Assembly: GCA_963978545.1 (NCBI GenBank)
Contig: OZ021723.1
Span: 46,512,069 to 46,576,068, forward strand
Direction of reading: 5' to 3'
DNA length: 64,000 bases
From: Linyphia triangularis
Lineage: Eukaryota; Arthropoda; Arachnida; Araneae; Linyphiidae
The notes under the pieces were generated by a model, which saw only the letters and a list, made by a program, of their open reading frames with translations, had not been told where the DNA came from and did not search any database. Shown here in pieces: positions 1 to 11,322 of this stretch. The position numbers and the translations under genes were made by a program. Position 1 is the first letter of the stretch. Each line of letters begins with the position of its first letter.

Positions 1-331
1 TGGTCAGGGTATAACTGTCAAATGACCGTGCTTGTTGTCATTACCAAATCCAAATTAGAGTTTATCAAAGGTATAAACTTTTTTTTTTAGCTCTCTTTGC
101 AAACTACATGATCCTTTTATAATTAAATACTTTATTTAATGTCTTAAAATTATCTTGAAAGTAATATTTATCCACTACTAAGCAATGTCGGAATCATGCA
201 GCCAGTACTCCTATAAAAAAAATATGAAAAGACGTGAGTTAGAAAGACGAGCGATTTGAAATCTTTCAATTAATATAAAAAATTTCTTCTGCAATAATAG
301 ATCCTTTTTAACCTGGTCTTACAAATAGCAT
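1..331. other. AT-rich DNA, no gene seen
   Basis: No open frame, RNA gene or repeat can be supported here. The stretch holds T and A runs and ordinary AT-rich sequence. Confidence 0.6.
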
Positions 332-575
332 CAGGGGGAGGGATATGTGGATATAACCCCCCCCCCCCCGAAATCTTTCAGTTTGCTAACGCAAAAAATC
401 AAAGGATTTGATTTGTTTAAAATGGTAAATTTATTTAAAATGATTTTAAATTTCTACACACACGCAGGGAAAAATGCTGTTATATATTCGGCATTAATAA
501 CAAAAATTATAGTTATAATTTGTTGACTTATAATTTTATATCCCCTCCCGAAAAAAATCTCTGGCTACGCCTCTG
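332..575. mobile_element. Non-autonomous hAT-like relic
   Basis: A 244-bp stretch begins CAGGGGGAGG and ends GGCTACGCCTCTG. Its right end (about 541-575) closely matches the right end of the hAT element at 61453-63729: a CCCCTCCCG block, an A-run, then CTGGCTACG-C-CTG. The flanking octamers AATAGCAT and AATGACAT differ at two positions and may be a decayed 8-bp target-site duplication, the size typical of hAT. The left end has lost the GTAGCCAGG part of the terminal repeat. There is no coding capacity. The right end is convincing; the left boundary is inferred. Confidence 0.55.
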
Positions 576-1749
576 AATGACATCAATTCCAAGTCCACTT
601 CAATCTTAGAAGAACTCAACGTCAGAGATAGAAGTTAACTTCTATCCTCTTCTAATTCTTACCAGAGTTCCGTACTTATCAATGCCAATTTTTTAACCTT
701 CGACACAACCACCAACAAGTGACTCATGAAATTGCAATAGAAATAATCCTAAGTTTTTTTCACATTGACGGCGGCTTTCGTGAAAACACATCAACCCTCT
801 TAACGTACAATTAACTTTATTCGTCAAAAGAGTGACTTTCTTATCTGTTGATCTAAGATCATGATTACACGCATGGCTTATTCGGTTAAATGTGCGATAT
901 TTTTAAGTCGCAGCATAACCGAATTTTAGCAGATAAAATCATCTTAAGGCCCATAAAGGTGTTTGTTAACTTTCAGTAAACATCGTGTAGAAAAGAATTA
1001 TAAAACAGAACGAAATTTTTATATAACGAGCAGATTCAAGCATATATTCTTTACTTAAACTTAAAAATCATGTATCACACAATCGTTTATTGATTCCTTT
1101 AATGCATCGAATCCTGCAATTGGATGCTTTTTGTACACATATTTATTTAAATTTTGGAAGATTTTGTTGATACTTGAAGTACCATTTATATTAGTTTTAA
1201 TCTAAGTAAGATAACCCCAAAGCAAATATTATAATTACATTTTCATCCACTTTGAATACATAACAACCCGAAACTCAAATGATCAATTGTTTCACAAATA
1301 TGTCATGTTTTTAAAATTCACTTTGAACTAAATTGGATAATTTGGGGCGAAGGAAAAAATTTGACCCAAATATAAGATAAACTTAATTAAAAAAAAAAAT
1401 TTAAAAAAAAAAAACAAGTTCCGCCTGCTCTTGTATCGGATGAAAAGCCTGTTACAGAAGATTTAAATATGCAAATGAAGGAAATAGTATATTATGCATA
1501 AAGCAAATGTAATCGTATTTAACTTCTGAAACTTAATTTTATTTTTTGTTTAATTCTATTATAAACATGAGAATTGTGTCCCAGATTTTATTTTACCGCC
1601 CTTTACAGGTAATTTGAAAAGAACATTTCTCAGACATAATTGGGTTTTGTAATTGTGGATGTAAAAAAAAAAAAAACCTAGGGGTGTGGAACATCGCACA
1701 ACTTTCAATTACACTATAATACTGATGTCAATTTGTGTAATTTACCGTT
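576..1749. other. AT-rich DNA, no gene seen
   Basis: About 1.2 kb with A/T homopolymer runs and no convincing coding or structural feature. Confidence 0.6.
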
Positions 1750-2407
1750 TTCATCATTCATTTAGAAAAAATGGCCAGTTTGGCGTTATATTTTTTTAAC
1801 TAATTCTTGTATGGGTCTTTAAAAAAAAAAAAAAAAACTTCGCCAAATAGATGATTTTGACGATATACTTTTCAATAATTCATATATTATCCTTTCTTAT
1901 AAGTGAAATTGAGGAGAATAGAAAAAATGATCGTTGATGAGGAATGCTCAAGGAAATAGAACTCTGTGTTACAGGCATTCGTTTTTCATTTAACATTAAA
2001 ACATTTTTACGGGAATTTCGGAGGTGGGGATGTTTAAAACACCTTAAGACACATTAACATAGCGATTTTGAACAAAATCGTTAAAGCCGTTTTTTAGCAA
2101 TTACTGAAAAACATGATTTTTTTCAATGGCAGCTACCTTATGCGCATGCGCGATTTTGACGAAAACCTTAATGGTAGGTCCTTGTGCCCTCACCTACCCT
2201 CAGACCAAATTTGAAGATCATAGATCAATTTGTTCGGGAGTTATGGTGACCACAGACAGACACATTTTTCCTAGATCACTTTCTTGAACTCAGCATGTTC
2301 CAAAACGTGGAGAAATGCAATTTTTTTTTTTTTTTTAATTTAATTTTTTTTTTATACCGAATACTATACTTTCAATACTCTATGTATACATATGGGTAAT
2401 TGAAAGT
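1750..2407 (+). repeat. Dispersed repeat R1, copy a
   Basis: The segment recurs in inverted orientation at 18597-19330 and in pieces at 19590-20065. Shared landmarks are AATGGCCAGTTTGGCG near one end, GGAGGTGGGGATGTTTA in the middle, GCGCATGCGCGATTTT, and a terminal 40-bp imperfect palindrome (2368-2407) centred on TGTATACA with arms ACTTTCAAT and ATTGAAAGT. It has no coding frame. It looks like a non-autonomous DNA element or foldback family, but no target duplication could be defined, so the class is left open. Confidence 0.6.
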
Positions 2408-2626
2408 AAAAATTGTCGATTACAAAATACATCAGTTACTTACACACTTACAAACAAAATTATTATTTAAAGGACACAATGCATATTTTCAAAAGTAAAT
2501 ATGTAGATGAGGCGAAATATTTTATTTTTCAATATATTAAAATATTTTCAATATTTTATTATCAAACAATGCGTATTTTATATTGTGTAATTATTTTTAA
2601 AATTTTTTAGAATATAGGTACTATAC

Positions 2627-2628
<2 letters not shown>

Positions 2629-2669
<41 letters not shown>
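2629..2669. repeat. Poly-A homopolymer
   Basis: Forty-one consecutive A residues. No adjacent retroposed gene or LINE 3' end is visible, so this is a simple repeat rather than a recognisable poly-A tail. Confidence 0.9.
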
Positions 2670-2672
<3 letters not shown>

Positions 2673-5600
2673 GAACTATGGCTATATCTTCTGTTCTAAT
2701 TATCGTAGAATCTTACGGTTTGCATCAAAATGTTTTGCTTACGATTTTCTATAATTTTGGTGCAATTTTTTTTTCTTATGTGTCTGTTTACGAAGTAAAT
2801 TTAATTTTATCTTTTAAAATTTCAATACGAAACCCTATATTATATGTTTTCATTCGATTTAGAATACTCCGTTTACCATAGATACCAAATTTTAGTTCAT
2901 TATGTTGAGAAACACATCACTTATCAGCAAAAATGTTTTGGCCGATCTTCAGGGAGAATCTCTTTAAAGCGAGGGATAATCGTACGTTTGCTTGTTTCAA
3001 GACGTAATCTAATACACGGTGCACGGTCCCTTAAAGTGAGCTTTTTTATATTTTTTCTAAAATATTGAGAACTAAATGTCAAAATGGAATAAAAAAACAT
3101 TCTGGGTTGATTTTCGACCATGATAAATCTAATGAAAGCAAAAAAACCTACATGTTTAAAACTTATTTCATTAATTAATAATTATTAAAACAAAAATTAC
3201 TAAAATATATCAATTATTTAAGAATTTATGGCCAAAAAAGTAATTTATTTCTTTTAATATCAATTTGTCAATTTTTTTACCTCATTTAAGTTACTCACTC
3301 ATTGGAAAATTATGAAATTTGGTATTTAGACGTTTTTTTTGGATTCTAAATCTAAATATGGTTTAATATTATGGGGTTGCCATATGGTTTTTAAAGTTTG
3401 ATTTAGTTTTAATATGCAGATGACCTCTCATGATAAAAAAAGTTATATAGAATTAATTAAGACCTTCCACGGTTTACAACGGTACTCGACTTTTGTTATT
3501 TCAAGAATTAAAATACAAGATATGGTCATATTTTTGGTGCTTACTGTACATGGTGGACAACAATTTTAAATAAAGGAGCTTTTCCGTTTTATTATTTCAT
3601 CAGAGTCTATTTCTTTAAATTGGCTTCAGTTTACTTTTTCTAAAGGTATGGAGTGTGTGTGTGTGTAAGAACATTTTAAACAATAAAACTAAAACGCGAA
3701 TCTTTTTGAACGCCAGTTACCTCCATTCCATTAATAGTACAAGAATAATTTTTCAAAAATTACATTTTTTTTTAATCCTCCATATGTTTGTTATAGTTCG
3801 CAAAATAAGAAAACATGCATGCGTGTAGGAGTTACATGCTATTATAAACCAAATTTTGGGACGTAAGTTCACAGCATATGCTATTTATAAAATTGAAGAT
3901 CTAGTTAATAAGTATTTCAAAATTCATAGTTCGTTGTTGCAACCTAATAAATGTTGTTCTTTGTTGTACCTTAACACTAAACAAGGGTTAAATGACCCTT
4001 TTAAGACACTTTTTTTTAGGTGAAAAACATAAAGAAAAAGTTAGGTTTGAGACGATTTAAAAAAAAAAAAAATTGAAACTGAGGATTGTTTGTATCGGAC
4101 TTAAAGGTTATTTCAGTAGCTACTTAATATTTAAAGTGATTCATCTGACCAGCATTGTAGTTTTAGTGTTAAATATTCCTGAAATTTTGACCAAAAAAAT
4201 ACTCTTCAAGATTGATACTCTATAAGAAACTAGACACGAAACTAGTTAAACGCGTATAGTTTTAATGACTTTGACTGGTACAATTCAAGCTTAGGAACAG
4301 CTGAACTGATTAATCAAATAAGCCTAAAAAATAATAGATGTGCCATCCATGTATCTGCTCTTCTTATTACAAACATCTAAATACAAACAACGGTTATTTT
4401 AATTAAAGGTCGAGCAATAATTAAGTAATATGTAATGAGTTATTATTACCGCTAAGGCGGCCAAATTTACTCCATCAAGTAACTAGAGCATAAAACAAGA
4501 ACTATCGCAAGATTGATCAAGTAGACCGTCAGTGAATGTTACACGTTTCTCCAAAATAAGACTCTTCTATTCTTTGGAGTTTATAATAAACGAATAAGTT
4601 GTGAGAGATACTCAAAGCTTCTAAAGAAAATACTACATAGAAAAGAATTGACAGATTCAAGAGACGCATTAATATTACATATGTTGTTGAACCAGAACAA
4701 ATTAAACAATAGTTCATAAATTTCAATAAATTGCCTAATTGTAGGATATAAGAATTATAAAAGAGGGTCAATATTTTAAACAGTTTTTGATATCGTTGTT
4801 AACTTATAAATGAAAGAAAACAGACCAATAACATCTCATTAAATTTTAATCAGAATTTTAAAAGTACATTTCTTAATTCCATCATTGATTTTAAAGTTAA
4901 AGAGAGAAAACAGCAATATTATAACCGTTCGCACATTAACTATTTTCCAGTTACGTATATGCATAAATAATTATTTTATTAGCTAGAAAACTATGCTCAT
5001 TCGAAAACTATGAATATTTAGAGAAAATGTGTAGAAAATATTGTACATCTGTCTTTCAGATACAAGTTTACACAAAAAATATTTTTATTGAGGCAATTAA
5101 CAAGGGGGGGGGGGGGAAATACACTTGTTTCTTTGTAAACTGTCATAGGTCTCTGTAGTTGAAGAAAAATCCTTTTTTTGGGTTTGGAAAAATCCTCTAA
5201 TTAAAGAAGCTTGTGACCTTCGTTTCCATGTATAAATATTTCAGATTCATTCATAAATTTTCCTTTACGTTAAAAGAGTTTGAAAAAATAGTCTAAATGT
5301 AATTGTAAATTTCATGAAATCATAAAATCTGTGTAGTTTTTATGACTTCATTAATTTAAAAAATCAATGCATTTTACTAATTTGATGAATTAATGAATTT
5401 AATTAATTTTTAAATTTACCTTAAGTAGCAAAATCACAAAAGCAAATCCGGCAAATATGAAACAAATAATTGAAATCCTTGAAGTGACAATTCAATTTGT
5501 AAACAATATAATAGGAATTTCAATCATCATGATTTGATGACTATTGTTTTAAAGGGAAAAAAAATACATTATTCTTTTGTGATCAAGAAATATTAAGTAT

Positions 5601-6650
5601 TTTCAGAAATAAGAAAACGCATTTGTCGTGTAACTTGTGTATTCGATTACAGCATCCGGAAGCAAAGAATAATAGGACTTTGGAATAAGATGTACATCAT
5701 TTCAGCAATAGTAAATGGAACCCCATTCTCTTTTTCTACACGTTTCTTACGAACTGGTTATCCGGGTGGTTTACCAGTCATGCAAGTCATTTCGTGTTTA
5801 CAATGGAATTTCAAATATCTTCGTCGAGAGAGAGAGAAAAAAAAAAGAGGCGAATCTCATTATACAGTCCCATCCCTTTACCGCGAAAAGTCAAGCGTTC
5901 ACTTTCTCGAATTTGTTGAATTCGGAAGAAAAATCCACAGTAGGAAACAGAGCATGACATTTAGTGATTTAGAGATAAAAGAATGCTTTAGTGGGTGTCA
6001 TAAGGATCGACAGGAACGTCGACGTGCCGTCATAAACAAAGAAACATAAGCGTGCGATGTCCTCTTATTTAAAATTATGATCTGCAGGTATATATATAAA
6101 TGGGAACACTATGTTCCTGTACAAGCTATGTCGGAAGTGTCATTTCGTGATGAGTAATTAATTAAATGGAAAGTTAGTATGCGACTAGTTGGTGTTGAAT
6201 TTTCTGACATTAGTCCTAGACAATAAATATACTGCTTTAAACAAACAATACGATTTCAATCATTGCAAGTAGGTTCCAGTCGTTAGGTAGTCGTCAACTA
6301 GGAGACAAACAATTAATGAAAAAACACTGATTCATTGACTGCTGTTACTAAGCTCCAAGGGTCTTAACCAATTCCGTAAACAGCATATTGTCGTCGAAAT
6401 ATGAAAACTGCCTTTTCTTATACTTTTATGAAGTAATCCACTGCGGATATAACATCCATATAATTTATTTCGTGAACAAAACTAATTTTGCAATTCTTTA
6501 AAAAAAAAATCAAAGTTTTACTACTAGGAAGTTTCAGAATTAATAGAAGGAGGAATAATTATCCTTAATGTATTTCAATAATTTATTTAAACATAGCACC
6601 ACATGCAACTTTTTTTCAATTCATAATAGCTTTCATCATGAATGTGGAAT
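2670..6650. other. AT-rich non-coding stretch
   Basis: About 4 kb with homopolymer runs (for example a G-run near 5105-5116), a short GT run near 3655-3665 and a GA-rich patch near 5827. The longest frame, an ATG frame of 119 codons at 5690-6049, has low-complexity Arg/Lys content and an overlapping competing frame. It shows no domain I recognise, and I do not call it a gene. Confidence 0.55.
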
Positions 6651-6741
6651 TCATGTGCTAGTTTAGGTGACGTCTATGGCATTCATGTACTAGTTCAGGG
6701 GTCATCCTTGGAGCTCGTGTGCTAGTTCAGGGGTCTTCCTT
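6651..6741. repeat. Short 32-bp tandem repeat, 3 units
   Basis: Units starting TCATGTGCTAG, TCATGTACTAG and TCGTGTGCTAG begin at 6651, 6683 and 6715, an exact 32-bp spacing. The second and third share TAGTTCAGGGGTC. It is a small local duplication with no evident function. Confidence 0.75.
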
Positions 6742-6812
6742 TTCATCCGACAAACTACGAGGTGCATTTGGTGGCATTAAGTGATTTGGTGAATTCCAAC
6801 CTAAATAACTAA

Positions 6813-7368
6813 CAGAGGGTATCGAAAATGTTAGTGCAGCCAAAAACATGTAATAATTAATGCAGATTTGAATTCTTAAATCATTTTTTTAAAAGATTAT
6901 ATTAAACTTCAGTTACCACTGTTTAAATGAAGTTTCACGAGCCAAAAACACGATTTTTTAGATAATGAGTTTAAAATATTTATATTTATTTTTAGAACAA
7001 AATAGTATATTTCAAACTAATAAAATAACTATCTAGCCTTCAGATGATACCATTATCTGGCAGACATTCCATATAGAGATTACTTTAAAGCAGAATCCAT
7101 TGGTTACCATAGCAACGTCACAGCCGTAACGCGTTTCAGTAACACATGACTGCCGTTCGGAGGAAGATCATCTTGATTGGAATTTTTTTCCCCCCGTCCA
7201 CATGAATTGAGTATTCAGGCAAGAAGTTCGCTGTTTGTCAGATTTTTTTACACTTACCGTACAAGTTGAATCTTCATTATAGTAAATTGTAAATATATAA
7301 TTTTAATTTTGAACAAATGAATTTAGATGCAACCCGGCTCACTAGCTGTAGTGCACGAGCCGCCACTG
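6813..7368. mobile_element. Non-autonomous hAT element with 8-bp TSD
   Basis: A 556-bp element starts CAGAGGGTATCG and ends GCACGAGCCGCCACTG. It is flanked on both sides by the octamer ATAACTAA (6805-6812 and 7369-7376). An 8-bp target duplication and CAG...CTG termini are hallmarks of hAT transposons. A longer relative at 27639-28721 begins CAGTGGCGGCCCGTG, nearly the inverse complement of this copy's right end, which confirms the terminal repeat. No transposase frame remains, so it would have depended on an autonomous relative. Confidence 0.85.
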
Positions 7369-7376
7369 ATAACTAA

Positions 7377-8778
7377 TAGCATTAATTGTATTTTATAATT
7401 ATGTTAATACACATAGCAATTAAATAAAGTAGTTATCAACGAAAACTATGTCAAAATATAGAAAACGTTTAAAGAGAATTGACATAGACTAAGAGCTTTA
7501 GGGTAAAATTGCTGCGAAACATAAAAACAATTTAATTTATAATCTCGATTGGATCAAACTCTCAAACGACAGCCCAACAATCGCACCTGTCAGAATCCTC
7601 TTCGTACATTATCATTTTGAAAGTTTATTTTCAATGCTGTAAAAATTGTGGATTCTACAAGGCAAAACATTTTTCAATAACAACACAAAAAATAAGGGTA
7701 CCTACTGCTTTCAAAATGAGAAAACATTTCCTAACAAGTTCGACGGTAAAAAATCGTAATGTATTCTTTGTTAATGTAGCATATTTTATAGACATGTTTC
7801 ATTATATTTTCTGCAGGTCAAGGTGCTTTTTCTTCTCTTGCTTTATGCACGAAGCAAACCAGCTATATAATTGAAGAGGAAAGAAGTTGCTCAAAATGAT
7901 CTTGTACCTACAGACACAGTTAAATACCCTGCAAACAATGCATTCCGAAGGTCAGCTTCCTTGCTTCAACGACGCCGCTCACATGTAAACGCAAAGGTTA
8001 GTAATTGTTTTGGTAACTGTAGCCTAAAAGATGAAGATTGATACACGATGAGCTGATCACTGGAAAGAAAAAACTAGAAATGCATGATTGAAAAAAGTAA
8101 CCAATTTAGAAAAGAACTACTGTTGTCAACAAAATTTTCTTTTCGTAATGCAATTTTTATATCACCATTTAGTTAAGACAAAAAGAAACACGATTAACTT
8201 CATAACATCTAGAAATTATACAATGGGGAAAATGAGAACACTATGAAAAGTTATACAAATACAATTACCAAATTTTTTTTGAAATCTGAAATTGTCAATG
8301 ATTAGGTGAATCATACTATGTTTCTCGCTTACAATATATTTTTTTTTTCTTTCTGAAATATAGTTTGTTTTCATTTTGACTCAAAAGTCCTTGATCATCT
8401 TACGGTCGATTGATTGATGATCGATTTTCTCATAGAACTGCAATATTTAAAGAATTTGTTTTAAAATTTTTGACATCGCAACTGTGACGTGTAATACTGA
8501 ACGTATTGTTTTCGTAAAAGCTGTAGAGTTGAATGTGCCTTTGATATAAAGTTGAAATTGATTGTCATTTTCGAACAACTCTTTATTGAAATTATTACAC
8601 TTCAAAACTGATAATGGACTTTAATCGCACAAAATCATTTATAGAATACCGGGATTATTGAACGTTCTTAGAAAAATAACAGGAGAAAAAACGTCCCGAA
8701 TGATGGTCCAGTGGTCGATATCATTACAACTTTGAATTTTGTGACAAATGATATTTTATGTAAATTACTTCCTGAAAG
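7377..8778. other. AT-rich non-coding stretch
   Basis: No gene, repeat unit or RNA motif could be supported. Open frames of up to 85 codons have no recognisable domain. Confidence 0.5.
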
Positions 8779-9464
8779 ACTGAGAGGCGACTGCAATTTT
8801 TGGACCCCATCGAACATCATTCTGAGTTTTTTATAGAAATTGAAATTGGAAAAAAGTGAGTAGATTACGAATCCACTGGTCTGCCATGGCAAAAATGGCC
8901 GAAACTGGTCAAAAATCGACTTTTAATAAGTTGAACTAAATCCAATTACCAAATGCGCCATTACTTGCCAAATAATGAGCATTTTTTTTATTTGGTAACC
9001 CTCACTCTTTAATTTTGAAATAAGAAGGTTGCAGACGTTTCGGATGTGTGGCTATGGCTTACTTGCAGCTTTCACAAATGAGCCAAATCGGCAATAAACA
9101 TTACGTCACTGATGACGTAACTGATGTCGCCAATTTGGCTTATTTTTAAAAGGTACAAGTTTTCCGAGCCAGAGATCAGAAATCGTTTGTGCTTTTTCTC
9201 ATTGAAAATCAAGATGCAGTGGGTTGCAAGACGAAAAAGTTTGTTCTTTTTTTTGGCAAGTTATAACATATTTGGCAATCGGATTTTAGTTCAACTCATT
9301 CTAAGTCGATTTTTGATCAGTTTCGGTTATTTTTGCCAAGGCAGACCAGTGGATTCGTAATCTACTCACTTTTCTCCAATTTCTATAAGAAATTCAAGAT
9401 TGTTGGAACTCAGGAAATTGTTGGATGATGTTCGATGGGGTTCAAAAATTGCAGTCGCCTCTCG
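8779..9464. repeat. Foldback repeat (long imperfect palindrome)
   Basis: The outer arms match in inverse orientation: GAGGCGACTGCAATTTTTG near 8785 pairs with CAAAAATTGCAGTCGCCTC near 9460. The pairing continues through CCCCATCGAACATCAT, the TGAGTAGATTACGAATCCAC block, GGTCAAAAATCGACTT and GAGCCAAATCGGC. The apex around 9101-9120 is TTACGTCA-CTGA-TGACGTAA, itself a palindrome with two CRE-like half-elements. A transcript could form a hairpin about 330 bp long. It looks like a foldback or MITE element; a clear target duplication is not visible. Frames inside are by-products of the symmetry. Confidence 0.8.
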
Positions 9465-11134
9465 GACTATGAAATATCTGTTGAATGGTTTCTTGAAGAG
9501 GAAACTTACCACACAGAAAAAAACACCCTTTACATCCTTCAACAGTAACCGAATTAGATTTCGGATCTCGTACGAAAAGAACACGTACCACGTACGAATC
9601 TAACACACAAGAATATTTTCGCGAACACCTAATTCAATCCGATTTGTTATTTTTTCCGTTGTGGTTAATTAAGTTATTAAATAGGAAAAACCACCTGTGT
9701 CATGCGGAAAAGAAACAGGTTTGCAACAAGTATGCCCTCTGACATCGGTGGAGTTTACTTGTTCTCTTCTTCTGGTAGACCTCTCGTCATACCATACCCC
9801 ACGGTGAACTTAAACACCCACTTCCTATTCCACTCAAGGTTAATCGAAACAAAACAAAAAAGAGACTTAATCAAAATAAAAACCGGAATTGTGTGGAATT
9901 GCGAGAATACCGACGGAGTTCATACATAATTTCTATTCTTGAAACTTTGCATCGTGTCTATAAACGCTACTTGATTAGATCCTGTCTTTTATTGTGATTA
10001 ACGATAGAAAGGGGAAATGTGTGGGTGAGATAGGTACTTATGGGCATGTACGGCCTCTCTTCATTCCTGTTTGTTGACGACTCATCTTGAAATATCATTT
10101 GATTATTTATTTTTTTAATTTATAAAAAAATTACATTTAAAGATTTTTAATTATGCGTAAAAGGGACAAAGAAAACACTAATGTCATAATTGATAACCGA
10201 TGTTATTTTATTATTAACAAGTTCTAGATCGCAAATTTATCCCAATGTCAATCGTATCATAAACAATGACAATGCTAATTATTTGAAATCATAAAATAAC
10301 ATTTATTTCACATTTTTATACTTGTCTTTTACTTAGACTTTTAGCTCATACTTAGACCTTTAGAGGGTTTATTGTGATCGAATATCTCTTCTTTAGCTTA
10401 ATTTGACACAAAGGCAGGGCATACTGCTTCGAAATACTATATAACAGTGACAAGATTCAGAGGGACAACGAATTCCGAGAGATCATTTTTGGGTAACTCC
10501 TCCCGCATTTGCATTTCGAATGCCCTGGACCCCTGGATATTTTCTAATTAGCAGCTCGTCATTCGAAGTAAGACAATAGTCATCACATCTGCTGATCTAT
10601 GAGTGTCTATAGCCAGGATCGACTCTACGGAGAGGGGGCATTAGGAGTGCTCCACCATCCCATTAATTTGCCAGTCGCCAAATCGTGATTATTGGACTGA
10701 ATCGTCAAAGGTACCAGAACATGATTGATTGGAAATCAGTTACAAAAACGCACTCGTAAAAAAATTCAGAAAAGGGTATCTTTAATCGGAATTGCCATGT
10801 AGTGATGTAGTATGAAGGCATTCTTATTTTCTTAAGTGAAAGTGGGACCAAATATCACTCCTTGTTGAAAAAACACCAAATTGTCAGTCGTCTACAGGAT
10901 TGATCCTGTGTGGAAAGTAGCTGTCAGCTGTTTAACAATTTTCCTTTATACACTTATACAAAATACTTCTCTTTTCTGGTTCATCCGAGGTGTAGTTGTA
11001 GCAGCATTGTGCTCCTAGCCGATCACCTACAAACTCCTATTAACAGGATATATTTTGCGTACACATGTTGTATGGAACTTATCTGTGTTGATGAAGCCAT
11101 AAAAGCCGAGAAGTATCATCTGCTTTGATTGTGC
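9465..11134. other. Non-coding stretch, slightly less AT-rich
   Basis: No supported gene. The ATG frame at 9702-9929 (75 codons) and the frame at 10910-11128 have no recognisable domain or splice context. The part around 10440-10760 is somewhat more GC-rich and not visibly repetitive, so it could hold unrecognised regulatory or exonic sequence, but nothing specific is visible. Confidence 0.45.
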
Positions 11135-11146
11135 AAAAATGTCATA

Positions 11147-11310
11147 TTGGTTGGTTGTTTTCAGGTTATCTGGCGCCGTCAGCAACACGAGGGCTATAAT
11201 GCGCCTAAACATTCGTCATTAGACAAGCCAACATACATTTACGAACACCCATGCCTAACACGGGACTCGAACCCGCAACCTCGTGGTCTAGAAGCTAGCA
11301 CGCTAACCAC
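11147..11310 (-). mobile_element. tRNA-derived SINE family I, 5'-truncated
   Basis: On the minus strand the copy runs from GTGGTTAGCGTGC through a Pol III B box (GGGTTCGAGTCCCG), then GGCATGGGTGTTCG, a body containing GGCGCCAGATAACCTGAAAA, and an (AACC)n-type tail. The element is flanked by AAAAATGTCATA (11135-11146 and 11311-11322), so insertion by target-primed reverse transcription is well supported. It lacks the first ~20 nt of the tRNA-like head present in full-length copies, so it starts inside the A box and would be transcriptionally weak. Confidence 0.9.
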
Positions 11311-11322
11311 AAAAATGTCATA

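Noticed and set aside
5690..6049. 119-codon ATG frame
   Set aside because: Low-complexity basic residues around a GA/A-rich run, an overlapping competing frame, no domain and no splice or promoter context.
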